In this document: in pieces, positions 21,527-32,430 of the stretch
Position numbering within the stretch: position 1 is the first letter of the stretch
Layout of the letters: the number at the start of each line of letters is the position of its first letter
Assembly (NCBI GenBank): GCA_010279815.1
Contig: QEOQ01000707.1
Span: 490,299 to 554,298 of the forward strand
Direction: 5' to 3'
DNA from: Brachionus plicatilis
Taxonomy: Eukaryota; Rotifera; Eurotatoria; Ploima; Brachionidae
DNA length: 64,000 bases
Notes under the pieces: generated by a model
Database searches by the model: none
The model's input: the letters and a program-made list of their open reading frames with translations, nothing else
Told to the model about the DNA's origin: nothing
Program-made: the position numbers and the translations under genes

Positions 21527-22670
21527 TTAGAAAATTTTTATAAATTTAAGCCGTGCCAAATTTACCAAGAGAGAACGAAGTAGAGGATCTGCAAGGCATC
21601 CCTCAACAAATTCCTGTTCTGTCAAGTATCCATTTTGGTCCTTATCTAGTTTGAACATTATTGTTTTTACTCTTTCTGTAGGCGAATTTTCTCCCTTTCG
21701 ATGCTCTTCGCCCAAAAGATCATAAATTGCTTCAATTATTTTTTCCATTTCTTTTTTGTCCACTCTACCGTTCCGGTCTACATCATACCTGAAAATGAAA
21801 ATAAATAAAATTTTGTTTTTTTATTCTTAAGCATACATTCTAAAAGCCATTGATAGCTTTTTATGAGCGTCTCCTTGGGCAGTGACCGAAATGGCAATTA
21901 AGAATTCGGTGAAATCCTTAATAATAATTAAACAATTGGTAATTTTTTCTAATCACCAAGTCTTACGATTTTGCCGCTGTTGTCAAAATCAAACACTTTA
22001 AAGACATGGCTGCAAAATTTATCTGCTTTTCCTAAAAAAAAAAGTAAATAAATATTTTCAAAAAAAATAATATCAAATAACCTTGAGGATAAAATGCTTT
22101 GTAAGCATCCATGAATTTTTTTTTATCCAACTGTCCTTTTGGGCAATCTTTCTAAATGCATAAATTTTAGATCGTGTCAAAAAATTTATCACCAATAACC
22201 TACTATAAAACCATCATGCCATCTATATATTTCCTCTCTACTAAATGACGTGTTAGACAAAAGTAAATTTACTTCATCCTTTTAATATAAATTTCAATTT
22301 TTAATTTTTATATTTGTTTGTTTTTAGCAGAAAGATTTATGCGTATTTTTTGTAAATAAAATTATTGAAAATAATTATTTTTAATTCATACCTTTTTTGT
22401 TAAACGACTAAAGAATAAAATTAAAAAATATAAGAATAATAAAAAGCAAGTAATAAATTTTAATTAAACTTGATGTATCTAGGAAAATATTTGAATATGG
22501 TAAACTATACTTCCATTGTTGAGATCAAGAGTTTTTAATTTTAAAGTTGCTTTTTGATAATCGAAAAAATTACAAAAATACAAAAATACTTTCTGTTAAA
22601 TAAAATATTATTGTACTTCGGTTAGTATGGCTGGATTCTTTTTTTTCGGTTTTGCTGCTTTATTACCCAT
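21527..22670 (-). CDS. Neuronal calcium sensor (NCS) protein, copy 4
   Basis: Six exons: 22670-22617, 22278-22204, 22151-22082, 22031-21967, 21916-21837 and 21788-21527. All introns are GT..AG, most about 48-55 nt, with a long first intron of 338 nt. The product is about 201 aa beginning MGNKAAKPKKK (myristoylation-type). EF1 has the inactive DCPKGQLDKK loop. EF2 (DFDNSGKIDFTE), EF3 (DVDRNGRVDKKE) and EF4 (DKDQNGYLTEQE) look functional. Introns fall after FI (phase 0), within Gly of PQG (phase 1), after GKI (phase 0) and within Met of RMY (phase 2), so the layout differs from copy 1. The C-terminus continues past the usual SLL with VNLARLKFIKIF, suggesting loss of the ancestral stop and a short hydrophobic/basic extension. 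Confidence 0.93.
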
Positions 22671-23300
22671 CTCTGTCAAATTTTCTAAACAATATTTAAA
22701 AATTTTATTTAGTTGCACCAAATAAGAAATTAGCTGAAATAGCAAAATAGGAAATAGGAAATTTTTATTTTGCCACTTCCTTACAAAGAAACTGATCAAA
22801 AAGTATTAAATTTTCTATGAAAAGTATAATTCTAAAGTCTATTGATAGAAATTTAAACATAAAAATATATTTTTTTAAAATTTTAATTATAATTTAAGCT
22901 TTCAAATTTCAATTAAATTAATTTAATTCAGATAAGTCCAGATTTTTTTTGTTTATAATTTTCATTAATCGGGATGAAAAAGGATTAAAACCAAATAGAA
23001 TAAGTTAACAAAAAAATCAATGCACATAACTAAATCAGTCAAATTTTTTTGTTGAAAATGTTTATCAGCACATAAAAATTCTTTTTCACCTTATCTTTAG
23101 AATACAGTAGTAGTAAAAAACATTGATTTTAAGTTAAATAATGTAAGTTAACATTAATAAACGTGCAATTTTTTAAAATTTACAAAATTCTAAAATTTAA
23201 TTTTGATCAAATTTGAATAAAAAATAAAATAAAATTATTAAACATAATTTTTGGTAAAACATTCCGTACATTTAAAAAAGTTAATTCAAACTTAATAAAA
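22671..23300. other. AT-rich 5' flank of NCS copy 4
   Basis: No gene is supported. It presumably contains the promoter and 5'-UTR of copy 4. No TATA or other element can be singled out in such AT-rich sequence. Confidence 0.4.
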
Positions 23301-23309
23301 CGAGTCAAA

Positions 23310-23416
23310 TATTACCCTAAAGGTTACCGTAACCATAATTCTATGAAGCAGCTACCATAGACGGGTTCCTTAGTAAGCCTGCTTTCTGTAGCTTATAATT
23401 ATTATTATTATTTCGA
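23310..23416 (+). repeat. Possible LINE 3'-end with (ATT)n tail
   Basis: A non-AT-rich patch (GAAGCAGCTACCATAGACGG, then TAAGCCTGCTTTCTGTAGC) is followed directly by ATTATTATTATTATT. The arrangement resembles the 3' end of the LINE fragment at 8781-9451 (CCTGTCGTAGCC before ATT repeats). Only the tail is present. Confidence 0.4.
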
Positions 23417-23433
23417 TGACAAAATTTTAATAG

Positions 23434-23690
23434 AATATAATACAGTACAAATTAAAACTATGGGAATAACTGATTTTCCAGGGTGTCCATGTAATGCAAA
23501 CTGATTGATACTGTCTGTATAAAAAGAGCAACATTCAGTACCAATTAAATACAGTACAAATTAAAACTAACTTGTACCCATTATGTTCCTCGATTCTTCC
23601 TCAACTATTCCAGTGAGGAAAGGAAAAGTCGAGGAAGAGTTGAGGAAAGGAAATGTACAAGTTTGTTTTAATTTGTACTGTACTGTTTCT
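23434..23690. repeat. Hairpin repeat with AGTACAAATTAAAACTA arms
   Basis: ACAGTACAAATTAAAACTA occurs at about 23444 and again at about 23552. Its inverted form GTACAAGTTTGTTTTAATTT, then GTACTGTACTG, lies at about 23656-23687. Between them CCTCGATTCTTCCTCAACT pairs with AGTCGAGGAAGAGTTGAGGA, giving a strong internal stem. No coding capacity is seen. Confidence 0.6.
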
Positions 23691-23833
23691 AATAAAATTC
23701 TAATAAAATTTTTGAAAGTGTTTTTTATTTTTTTTTAATTTTTTTACTTTAAAAAAATCGATAGATTGCAAAAAACTACGCTTAATAATTTTATTTTATT
23801 TTTCATTCAAAATTTACAAAAATTAAATTTTAG

Positions 23834-25048
23834 AATTATGGTTTTGAGGATTTCAAATACAAATTGAACAAAAATTCTTCATTTTTTGATTTATTAAAAT
23901 TAAATTAAATGAAAAATATTAGAAATAATACTGCAATAAATTGCAACATACTTACTTGCACCCTTTTTACCTAAAATGAATTTTTATTTTCTTTTTTTTT
24001 TTAGTAAATCAAATCAATAATCTATTTAAATCTTATTGATTCTTTTTTTTTTGTCATTTTTTACATAAGAAAATTTATTTCAGGTAAAAAAACGCGTATA
24101 ATATATTTTAATAACTAAAATATGTAATCAAATAACTAAAATACTGAATTTGGAACTAAATAAAAACATTTTATTTTATTTTTGTAATTAATGTCAATTA
24201 CGTTTAAATTTATCACTTTTCTAATTTGTTAATACAAAATTGATTGAAATGAAACTTTTATACAACAAAAAAAGACAAAAATTAAATATTAATTAATCTG
24301 ATAATGTTCAATAAAAATTTCCGCTTTTTATCTTTCTTGCTTCTTTTATCAAATTAACTCTTCACCATTTATATACAAATGTAACCTTATCCCATAAATC
24401 CAAAATTAAAAAAAATGTCCTTAATCGAAGAAATCCCCAATAACATTTCTCAAGATCAGGTTTTTGAACCTAATTCAAAGAGAAAAACTAGAGGAAAAGG
24501 TAAAACTTATTTTCCTTTCTGTAGTTTTCTTTCTTTGGAGAATGCTAAAGAATGCCTAGATCGAGAATTTGAAGGAAATAACTGGACTATAAAAAGAGCG
24601 ACCGAAACATTGCAAGCAGATGTAATATGGTATCAATGTACAAAATGTACTATTCGACTTAAAATTGTCCCCTATTTGGAAAGTAGAGTTGAAGTTATTG
24701 AAAAATTACCGAAAAATAAGCGCGGAAGACCAGCCGGATCAAAAAACAAAAAAAAAATAAATTAAGTATTTTTTTTGTATTTGAAAAATATATTTTGATT
24801 ATATTTTTATTTTTTTGTTCTAATTAGTTAATTTGTGTTACTTTTTTCTAAAAAATAATATTAAATAAATAAATTTGTTCTAAATTCAGTATTATAGTTT
24901 TTTTTTTGCATAAAATAAACACAGGTAATAATTATATGCCGTAAAAAAATTCATTTTTCTAATATTTTTTATTAACTTTAATTTTAATTTATTAAAAAAT
25001 GAAGAATTTTTGTTCAATTTGTATTTGAAATTCACAATACCTACAATT
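23834..25048. mobile_element. TIR transposon carrying a FLYWCH/AT-hook-like gene
   Basis: The left terminus (23834-23926: GGATTTCAAATACAAATTG, then AAAAATTCTTCATTTTTT, then ATTAAAATTAAATTAA) is repeated inverted at the right (about 24958-25048). A second inner inverted pair (ATACTGAATTTGGAACTAAA near 24141; reverse complement near 24880-24897) supports a longer TIR with an insertion in one arm. The element encloses one intact gene at 24415-24765. A diverged left end occurs at 10128-10345. The target-site duplication is not clear. Confidence 0.65.
24415..24765 (+). CDS. Small DNA-binding-type protein of the TIR element (FLYWCH-like fold plus AT-hook)
   Basis: An intact 116-aa frame whose ATG follows an A-rich leader. 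The N-terminus is acidic. Residues 22-29 are basic (SKRKTRGKGK). Residues about 37-60 form the helical segment SLENAKECLDREFEGNNW with the conserved Trp. WYQCTKCTIRLK gives one C-x2-C pair. The C-terminus KNKRGRPAGSKNKKK is a textbook AT-hook (GRP core). The order basic - helix - Trp - Y.C matches the frameshifted proteins of elements A and B, although the second ligand pair (H/H) is not seen here, so zinc binding is uncertain. It may bind the element's ends or repress it; no catalytic domain is present. Confidence 0.65.
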   Translation: MSLIEEIPNNISQDQVFEPNSKRKTRGKGKTYFPFCSFLSLENAKECLDREFEGNNWTIKRATETLQADVIWYQCTKCTIRLKIVPYLESRVEVIEKLPKNKRGRPAGSKNKKKIN

Positions 25049-25097
25049 ATTTTATCAGCAATTTCATGCTTATTAGTTAAAATGAATAATAATAAAC

Positions 25098-25188
25098 AAG
25101 AGTTGTTTAAGAGTCACAATTCTCAAGTCAAGTCCAAGTCTGGATTTACCGAACTTGAACTTTGATTTGGGACTTTGAATAAATTCTG
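25098..25188. mobile_element. Miniature hAT-like element, 91 bp
   Basis: It begins AAGAGTTGTTTAAGAGTC and ends GGGACTTTGAATAAATTCTG, relating it to the CAGAGTTGG family (GACTTG-type interior repeats). It is flanked by a perfect 8-bp duplication TAATAAAC (25090-25097 and 25189-25196). This is a very small, probably deletion-derived, copy. Confidence 0.8.
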
Positions 25189-26009
25189 TAATAAACTAGA
25201 ATAATAAACTAAAAACATTGCCAAATAGAATTGAAAAAAATAATAATTTTTGAATAGATAAAATAAATTTTTATCAAGAGATCTAAATGAATGAAAAAAA
25301 TAAAAAAAAAGCTTTATAATCCTTTGCAATATTTTGATATAAAATGAAATGCTAAGGCAATGAAAATTTTGCTAAAAATAATTTCAATTGAACAATTTCC
25401 CTCGAGAATTTTTATACATGTTCTTTTTAAAATTCTATTAAATATTACAGATTAAATTTTTACAACCAGCACTTCATAAATGAATCAAAACTTGCTAATT
25501 AGGCATTTAATCCTTAAAATTAAAATATGCTTAATTTAAAATAGGCGATAATGTTTTCTGGGCCAATTTTTGTGGGTTCCTTTATGGCATCCTGGCAGTA
25601 ATTACTTTTCATTTTAATGCTTACAATCATCATTCGTTATTCATAGCATAAATTTTGTTCAACCCAGTTATTTGATTTCATGATCGGTATCAAATAATAT
25701 TGTGATATAAACAGATCATTTTATTGCATGATCCATAAAAAATTAATCGAGCTAAAACGTAATTTTATGACTTTACTCGATTTTCATATGTTTTTAAAAG
25801 AAAATCTAAAATAAAATATATTTAATAACATTGCTGATTATAATCTAATTATATCAAGATGACTATCAGTAAGATAAAATTTTAAAATAACTATTTGTTC
25901 AATTTCAACGAGAAGGAAGTGAAAGGGGTTGCAAAAAAAAAATCATTTGAAATTTATAAATTTATCAAAGATAAAATTAAAAAAACTGAATTATGATAAA
26001 AATATTCAT

Positions 26010-26730
26010 ATCAATAAAAGAGCCTGAATCAAATCTGCAACGTGCAATTGGCCAAATTATGGAATATTGATGAGCCGGAGGGTCTTTATAAATCTTCCTA
26101 AAACAAACTACACAGTGTTCAAACCTGCAGGAAAGTGGAAAAAAATATGAAGTTAAATACAAGTTAAAAATTTTTATTGACGCGAGAGAAATTCCGCTAA
26201 AACCATAGCGAATCTTTTTAGGTATTAAGCTGTATCGAAAACTCTGTTTCAAACCCCATCTGGGATATCTGTAAGAAAAAGTTATTCCTAAAATGAATTA
26301 ACTCAGGCGAATCAAAAAATTCCAATGGTCTTATTTACTATCACAATTTATAAATATTTGATTAGATCGCTTTTTGATTATTGCTTCATTATATAGTAAA
26401 TGTAAGAACTGAAAAAATTGAAAAAAATCTTCAAAAAATTCAAAATAAAATCCTTAAAATCATCAATTTTTTTCCAATCAAAACATCTATTCGTACAATA
26501 CACATTACTTTGAAACTCAATGCAATTGATTAGTCTAATAGTCTTTTCCCAAAATTTTCAACAAGCAAGACAAAACAAGAACTCATTTTGGAAGAAATAA
26601 AGCAGTTTGTTTCTACTCAAAGTAATTTACCCAAGCTTTTAAGAACGCCACTCGACCTATTCCAGGAAAGATTGGAAATTTATTCTTTAATGAATATCAC
26701 CAATGCCATCCAGCCCTAGACTTTATTTTA
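26010..26730 (+). pseudogene. Decayed LINE reverse transcriptase (palm-to-C-terminal part)
   Basis: Pieces of non-LTR RT appear in shifting frames. KTNYTVFKPAGKWKK comes first, then FLGIKLYRKLCFKPHLGYL (the FLGI...L.F..H motif), then IYKYLIRSLFDYCFII (the thumb/C-terminal LIRxxFDY motif), then IEKNLQKIQNKILKIINFF-like and a final TPLDLFQERLEIYSLMNITN. Many stops and shifts occur. An A-rich stretch follows near 26770. This is an old, inactive insertion. Confidence 0.65.
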
Positions 26731-26739
26731 TTTTTAAAC

Positions 26740-27660
26740 ATAACTTCTTTTTTTATTCTTTTTTCTAATTAAAAAAAAAAAACAAAAACAAAAAACTTCG
26801 TAATGCAAAAATGAGGGTTCAAAGGAACGCTGTTGCCATTCCCGAGTTTTTCGCAAAATTATTTTATTAATTAAAAATTATTCAAAAAATATTAAAGCGA
26901 ATAAATAAATATAATCACCAATTTCTAATCAATTAAATAATTAAAATTGAAAGAAATAAAACAATTTAATGAAAATAAATGTGTCTACAAAATTATTAAC
27001 TTTTTTTCTAAATAAAAATGACCAAACTTACTAAAATAATTTCTATTGAATAATAATTTTAATTATTAAATTGATTTTAGTTGATTCTGTGATTATGATC
27101 ACATTTATTAATTATAAAATTTAAAAACTAGCCAAAAACGATTTATTTTTAGTAGCTATTAATTTTTTTAATTTTTTGCGGTAAAATTTAAAATTATCAA
27201 AACTCTTAGTTTTAATTTTTAATTGTCATTATTTTTTACACAGAATAAAATGTTATTCATTGATGCAACACTTAAGGTTTGTGAATAATATGCCAATTTT
27301 ATTAATTAAACTCGGATAGATTAGATTCCTGAAGTGATAAATGGTGAGTTCGGACAGGTTCGGCAAACCAAATATATCAATATTAAATAAATCGGATAAA
27401 TTGTTAATTTGCACATTTAAAAAAATTTTTAGAAAAATTTTAAATAATTTTTATTTTAATTTTTCTTTAATTTAGTAAAGATTTAACCAAAAAATGTTTA
27501 TTTTTAATAAAATAAAATGATTTATTTTGATAATTTTTACTCGTGGCATAAAAATTAGAAAGATTATTATAATATAATTTTAGATAAAGCGAACTGATGA
27601 ACGTTGAAATTCTTGTATTTTTTTAAAATTGATTATTAAGAAAAAGCTAAATTTGTCAAT
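26740..27660. other. AT-rich spacer
   Basis: No open frame, RNA or element is supported here. Confidence 0.45.
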
Positions 27661-27676
27661 AAAAAATAAAATAAAC

Positions 27677-28280
27677 TTGTGTTGGGCGGCGGCCAAGCCT
27701 GGCCGGCCGAACGCGGCCAAAATAAGGCGGCCAATTTGGCGGCCAGACCGCCGGCCAAAAATTTGGACCGCGAAGTTGGCCGGCCAAATTAAAGACGGAC
27801 GGCCAAATGTACGGCCAACTTTAAAAGGGACGGCCTCTTTGGCGGTCCGACAAAATCAGTGGCAAAAAATTTCAGGGAAAAAGTTTTTGATGTTCTTTTA
27901 GGTTTTTAATTTAAAGAAACGAAAAATTTTCAAATATTACATGCAAATCTCTAAACTCTAATCTAGAAAAAAAAATTCAAAAATTTAGCTTTTTCAAGAA
28001 AAATTATTTTTTTCTAAAAAAATTTGGCATTTTCTAATAAAATAAAATATTTGCCAATTTTTTTACTCTTAAGGAAATTTTTTTCGCTGATAAAGTTTGA
28101 TCGCAAATTTCGTCATCCGTCTATGTTTTGCCCGGCCTACTCAGCGGTCCAAATTTTTAGCCACCGGCCTGGCCGCCAAAGTGGCCGTCCGCCTTTATAA
28201 CCGTCCGTCTAGGCGGTCTTGTTCGCGGTTCAAAAAATTTTTGGCCGCATCAATGGCCGTTTGTACGGTTCCCAACACTA
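27677..28280. mobile_element. hAT-like element D with GC-rich CGGCCAA iterons
   Basis: The ends are TTGTGTTGGG (27677) and CCCAACACTA (28280), inverted, with a perfect 8-bp duplication AAATAAAC at 27669-27676 and 28281-28288. This is the hallmark of hAT insertions. The left 170 bp carries seven CGGCCAA copies (plus GGCCGGCC variants). The right 150 bp carries inverted GGCCG units (TTTGGCCGC, AATGGCCGT, GTGGCCGTC). The arrays are strikingly GC-rich in a very AT-rich region, and the roughly 240-bp middle is AT-rich. Frames through the arrays are artefacts of the motif (repeating Arg-Pro-Ala). Confidence 0.85.
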
Positions 28281-28288
28281 AAATAAAC

Positions 28289-31200
28289 CTGGCAAGTTAA
28301 CTAAATACTTTTTTGTCTGTCAGTTAATAATTCTTAAAACAAGAGAAGTTTTGGACAGAAAAAAATTAATTAAATTAAGATTTTCATTTTGAACATATAT
28401 TAATAAATTATTTGTTTTAATTAAATAAAACTTATTTATATTTTGAAATATTTAAATTAAAATAATTAATTTCAATAATAATAATTAAATAATTTTATAT
28501 GATTTGACTAATAATTTAACCCTCAAAAGGCAATCCAAATTAAACATTACACCATCTGTCTCTTAAGGTGTCTATAATGTTGTGTTCGGTCTTTACAATT
28601 AAATGAAATCCTGAGATATAGCCGAAAACAATCAGAATTTAAAAGTACTTTACTTTGCGTGCTATTTTTCTAAAGAATAGAATTTTCAACAATTATTAAA
28701 CTTGCTGCTCTAATGTATTATTGAGTATATTATAATTCAATTAAAAAAAATTAATTCAGGGGTTTTTTGTGCGCTATAAAATATTAAAAAAAAACCTTTA
28801 TTTAGACTTAAAATTGAATTTTCGATTAAAAATGTTTTTTTTCTTTTTCATGATTGAATTCTTTAAGAATATTGAATCAATAAAATAAAACAAATTAAGT
28901 GAATTATTTTAGGCAAATATTTAAAAAACATGATATGCTTTTTGTTATTTTTTAAACCCATTTTTCTAATATATAATAAAATTAATTCTAATCTTAGCTA
29001 AATTTAAGCAAAATATTTTGATTACTAAAATAAGTCAAATATAGCATAAAATTGGTCTCATGAAAAAAATATTTATTTAAACAAATTTTATTTATTATCT
29101 GATTCAGTTTAATAATCTTTAAAGATTCTTAATTGAATAAAGAAAAATAAATGATATATTTTTTTGCTGAAAATCGTTTAAATTTAGGATAAAGGAAATA
29201 AATAGCAATATTTATTTTAATTGAATTTTTAAGAATTTTTTTAATTAGGATTTTAGTAATCCAAACCTCAAGAACTGATAAGGTAAATTGAAAATTTACT
29301 AAAAAAATGTCGTGATAATTTATCTTCAATAAGAGACTGGAAGATAAAATCAATTTTCTTCAGTAAATTAAATATTTGATATTAAATATTTTATTTAGAA
29401 AATAAATAATTTTGATGAATTCAATTTCTACATATTCTGATATATATCTTTTCCCTTTTGTCAATGTGTTTTTTTTTAATTTAACCTAAACATATTAAAA
29501 GCAAAAATTTTAGGGATTTTTAGTGATTTTTCAAAAATTCAATATATTCTCCATTTTTTAATACAAAATAATTTTAAATAAAAAAAATCAGGTTAATTAA
29601 CAATTTGGAGATCATGATCATGATCATATATAAACACTTAGCTAATTAAAATCTCACAAAAAAATTTTTTTTTTTTTGAAATACCCCTTTTTATATTTCT
29701 TATTCGACATATGTTTAATATTTTAAATTGCAAAATAGATCGTAATCTTCATTTCTCTAATTAATTTTATAAAAAATCTTAATTTTAATACTCAAAAAAC
29801 AAACATTAAATCGAAAAAAATGGCTTTAGTTTAAAGAAGTGACAAAAAATAATTTAATGACCAATCGATTGAATAAAGAAAAAAAATGGGGAATTTGAAG
29901 TTTATGATCAATTTTTGATGCTCAAAATGATCAAATCTAACTAAAACTATCAAATAAATTGTTATTTCTTAATAGAAATAATGCTGAGATACATTTTTGG
30001 ATTTAAAATACTATGTTAAATAAAAAAATAAACTCTGAAATATCAAAATTCATAATGCAGAAAGCATACCATCGCAATGATGCTTTTTTAAGGCAAAATG
30101 TTATTTATTGTATATTTTTACATTTTTACATTTTTGAGAGAAAATATAAAAATCTCAAAATAAAAAAACTTTCATTAAGAAAAGTAATAATAAATTCGCA
30201 ATTAATTAAAAGGGATTTTCAAAAAATTATCCTTGGTTTTTACATTTAAATTTTTCTAAAACTCCTTTTTAAGTAATTGCGAATTTTTTATTACTTTTCT
30301 TGAATGAAAATTTTTTTAGATTGTTTGATTTTGAGATTTTTTTTTTCTCTCAAAAATTTTTAAACTTCTTTATTTTTTTTTAAAAAAATGTTATACAATC
30401 CAAGAATTAAAAAAAATTAATTCTTTTTATTTAAGTTTATTTTAACTAAATGCTCTGCTGAGGTCATTTAAACTAATGAATGAATCAATTAATTTATTTG
30501 CAATTTTTTATTAATGTTTTGTAATATTTAATGTTTTTTTTTGTTATTTAATCTATATTATTTTTGTCCCTTTTTCGTAAACATTAATTTTTTCTAATTT
30601 TTTGTAAGTTAAAAAAATACAATTTTTTTGTTTGTAAAATAAATTAAAAACCAAAAAAATTGATGTTAAATTAAATAAACCAACTCATTTGGTTATGTTA
30701 TTGCTCCAACGAACGAATCTTGAAATGAATTCGACTAATTTCTTAATTTTTGCTAGACAGAAAAAATTTTATCAATTTTTATTTTTTTTCTTACTTCAGA
30801 TAAAAATTTATTTATAAAAATATTTTTTACTATTTAACGATAAAAAAATTATGTTAAATAAAGTTAGATTTGTAATTTATAGAAAAAATGATCGAAAAAA
30901 CCTTTTTCCTATTAAAAAATTAATATTTAAATTTTGAATTTACATTTGAAAACGAATTTCAATTTGAATGGCAAATTTTCGAAGAAAGATCTTGACGCAA
31001 TAACAAAAAAAATATAGCATTAAAAAAATTAAAAAATTAAGCATTAAGAAAATAAATAAAATAAAGTAAAAATCATTTTATTTTTTAGTTTTTATCTCAT
31101 GTATTTTAAACTTTAGCATAATAATTCATTTTTTTCGAATGAGTTTTATTTTATTTTATACCATTGAATAATTCGCTTCAAATTTAAAAAGATTTTTCAT

Positions 31201-32107
31201 AAAAATTTGATAACTTTTATGCTTCACTTTGTATCCATAAACTACAAACGAAAATGAAATGGTTAAAAATAAAGTATTTATTCATGAAAATAGATAAAGA
31301 TCATCTTGCTTTAGGAACTGAGGTAACTGAAAAATCAGCTCCAAAAAAAACATGGATTCGCTTGGATTTTTTTTGACCTTCAATGATTTATTAATTTAAA
31401 TCTTATACTGTACTTAAAATATGCGTTTTCCAATTATGTTTTTTCAATTTTTGGCTATAAATTTTAAGTTTAAGGATGAATGCCGAAAAATTTGAAATTC
31501 AAAAAAGAACAATTTCTTATTTTTACTAAAACTGTTGAAAGCTTTTTATTTATATAAAATATTAAGTTCAATTAAAAGTTGACCTTTAAAGAGTTTTTTT
31601 TTATAAAGTTCTATTGAAAATTAATGATTTATTTAATTAAAAAATGATTCTCAAAAAAAATATTAATCAATAAAATGTTCAAAATATAATTTTATTTATG
31701 ATGGTTTTCTAATTCGTTAATTTTTATATGTAAAAATGGTTGAATTGAGTTACATTCAACCATTTTGACAAATGCACTTGATGATTTTCCTTTGTTTCAA
31801 AATTCACATATAAGAAAAATATTTTGATTTTTTAAAAGGGAACTTGAGCACCTCAACTCTGCGGCTACGCCGCTGGATGTCACCAACATTTTTTTTTCCA
31901 AAAAATTTGCATTTCTAATAATATAAAGTAATAATTTTCTTGCACGATTAGCACAGCCCAACTTTTCCTATTGATTATTATATGTTTAGAATAAAGTTCT
32001 CCATTTAAAGGTATTTAGACTAAGAATTTATTTTGGTAAAATGTTATGGCAATGTCAACTTCAAAAAAATAATTACATTTTTTTACTAATAGATGGAACA
32101 AGCGTGC
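28289..32107. other. AT-rich region without supported genes
   Basis: Read on both strands, only the hairpin at about 30100-30390 and one short GC-rich patch (CTCTGCGGCTACGCCGCTGG near 31857) stand out. Short frames near 29129-29353 and 30013-30249 are biased to Ile/Lys/Phe/Asn and look like random AT-rich ORFs. Confidence 0.45.
30100..30390. repeat. Long hairpin, arms about 115 bp
   Basis: The left arm (TTTTGAGAGAAAATATAAAA, then AAGAAAAGTAATAATAAATT, then CGCAATTAATTAAAAGGGAT) is repeated inverted on the right (AAGTAATTGCGAATTTTTTA, then TTACTTTTCTTGAATGAAAA, then TTCTCTCAAAAATTTTTAAA). A loop of about 40 bp separates them. It is non-coding and probably a foldback or MITE. Confidence 0.7.
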
Positions 32108-32115
32108 CAAAATAC

Positions 32116-32422
32116 TAGTGTTGGTAATCGGCTATATACTAGTGTAAGAAAAAATATTATTTTTCAAAAAAAAAAGTTATCAAAATGATTTAAAATTTAT
32201 GATATAAAGCAAAATAAAAAATAAAAAATACCATAAATTGAATAAACTTTTTTTACTAAAAAATAATATTTTTGCCTTCCTAACTTTTAATCTAGAGATA
32301 AATTAGAAGCATTATAGTCATTTAGAAAAAATTATTCGATTTAATAGTTGACTAAAAAAAATTAATCGATTTAAAGTTAGTCGATTATTGAATCGATTAT
32401 TGATAATCGATTGCCAACACTA
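32116..32422. mobile_element. hAT-like MITE with AATCGATTA repeats
   Basis: The 307-bp element begins TAGTGTTGGTAATCG and ends CGATTGCCAACACTA, with a perfect 8-bp duplication CAAAATAC (32108-32115 and 32423-32430). The right 80 bp carries repeated TCGATTA/AATCGATT motifs; the middle is AT-rich and non-coding. The terminal TAGTGTTGG is shared with element D, although the subterminal motif is different. Confidence 0.85.
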
Positions 32423-32430
32423 CAAAATAC

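Noticed and set aside
27629..27901. 90-codon Arg/Pro-rich plus ORF
   Set aside because: Its composition results from translating the CGGCCAA iterons of element D; there is no homologous protein or gene structure.
31857..31880. GC-rich patch CTGCGGCTACGCCGCTGG
   Set aside because: It looks palindromic at first sight but the arms do not pair as inverted repeats; no element boundaries were found around it.
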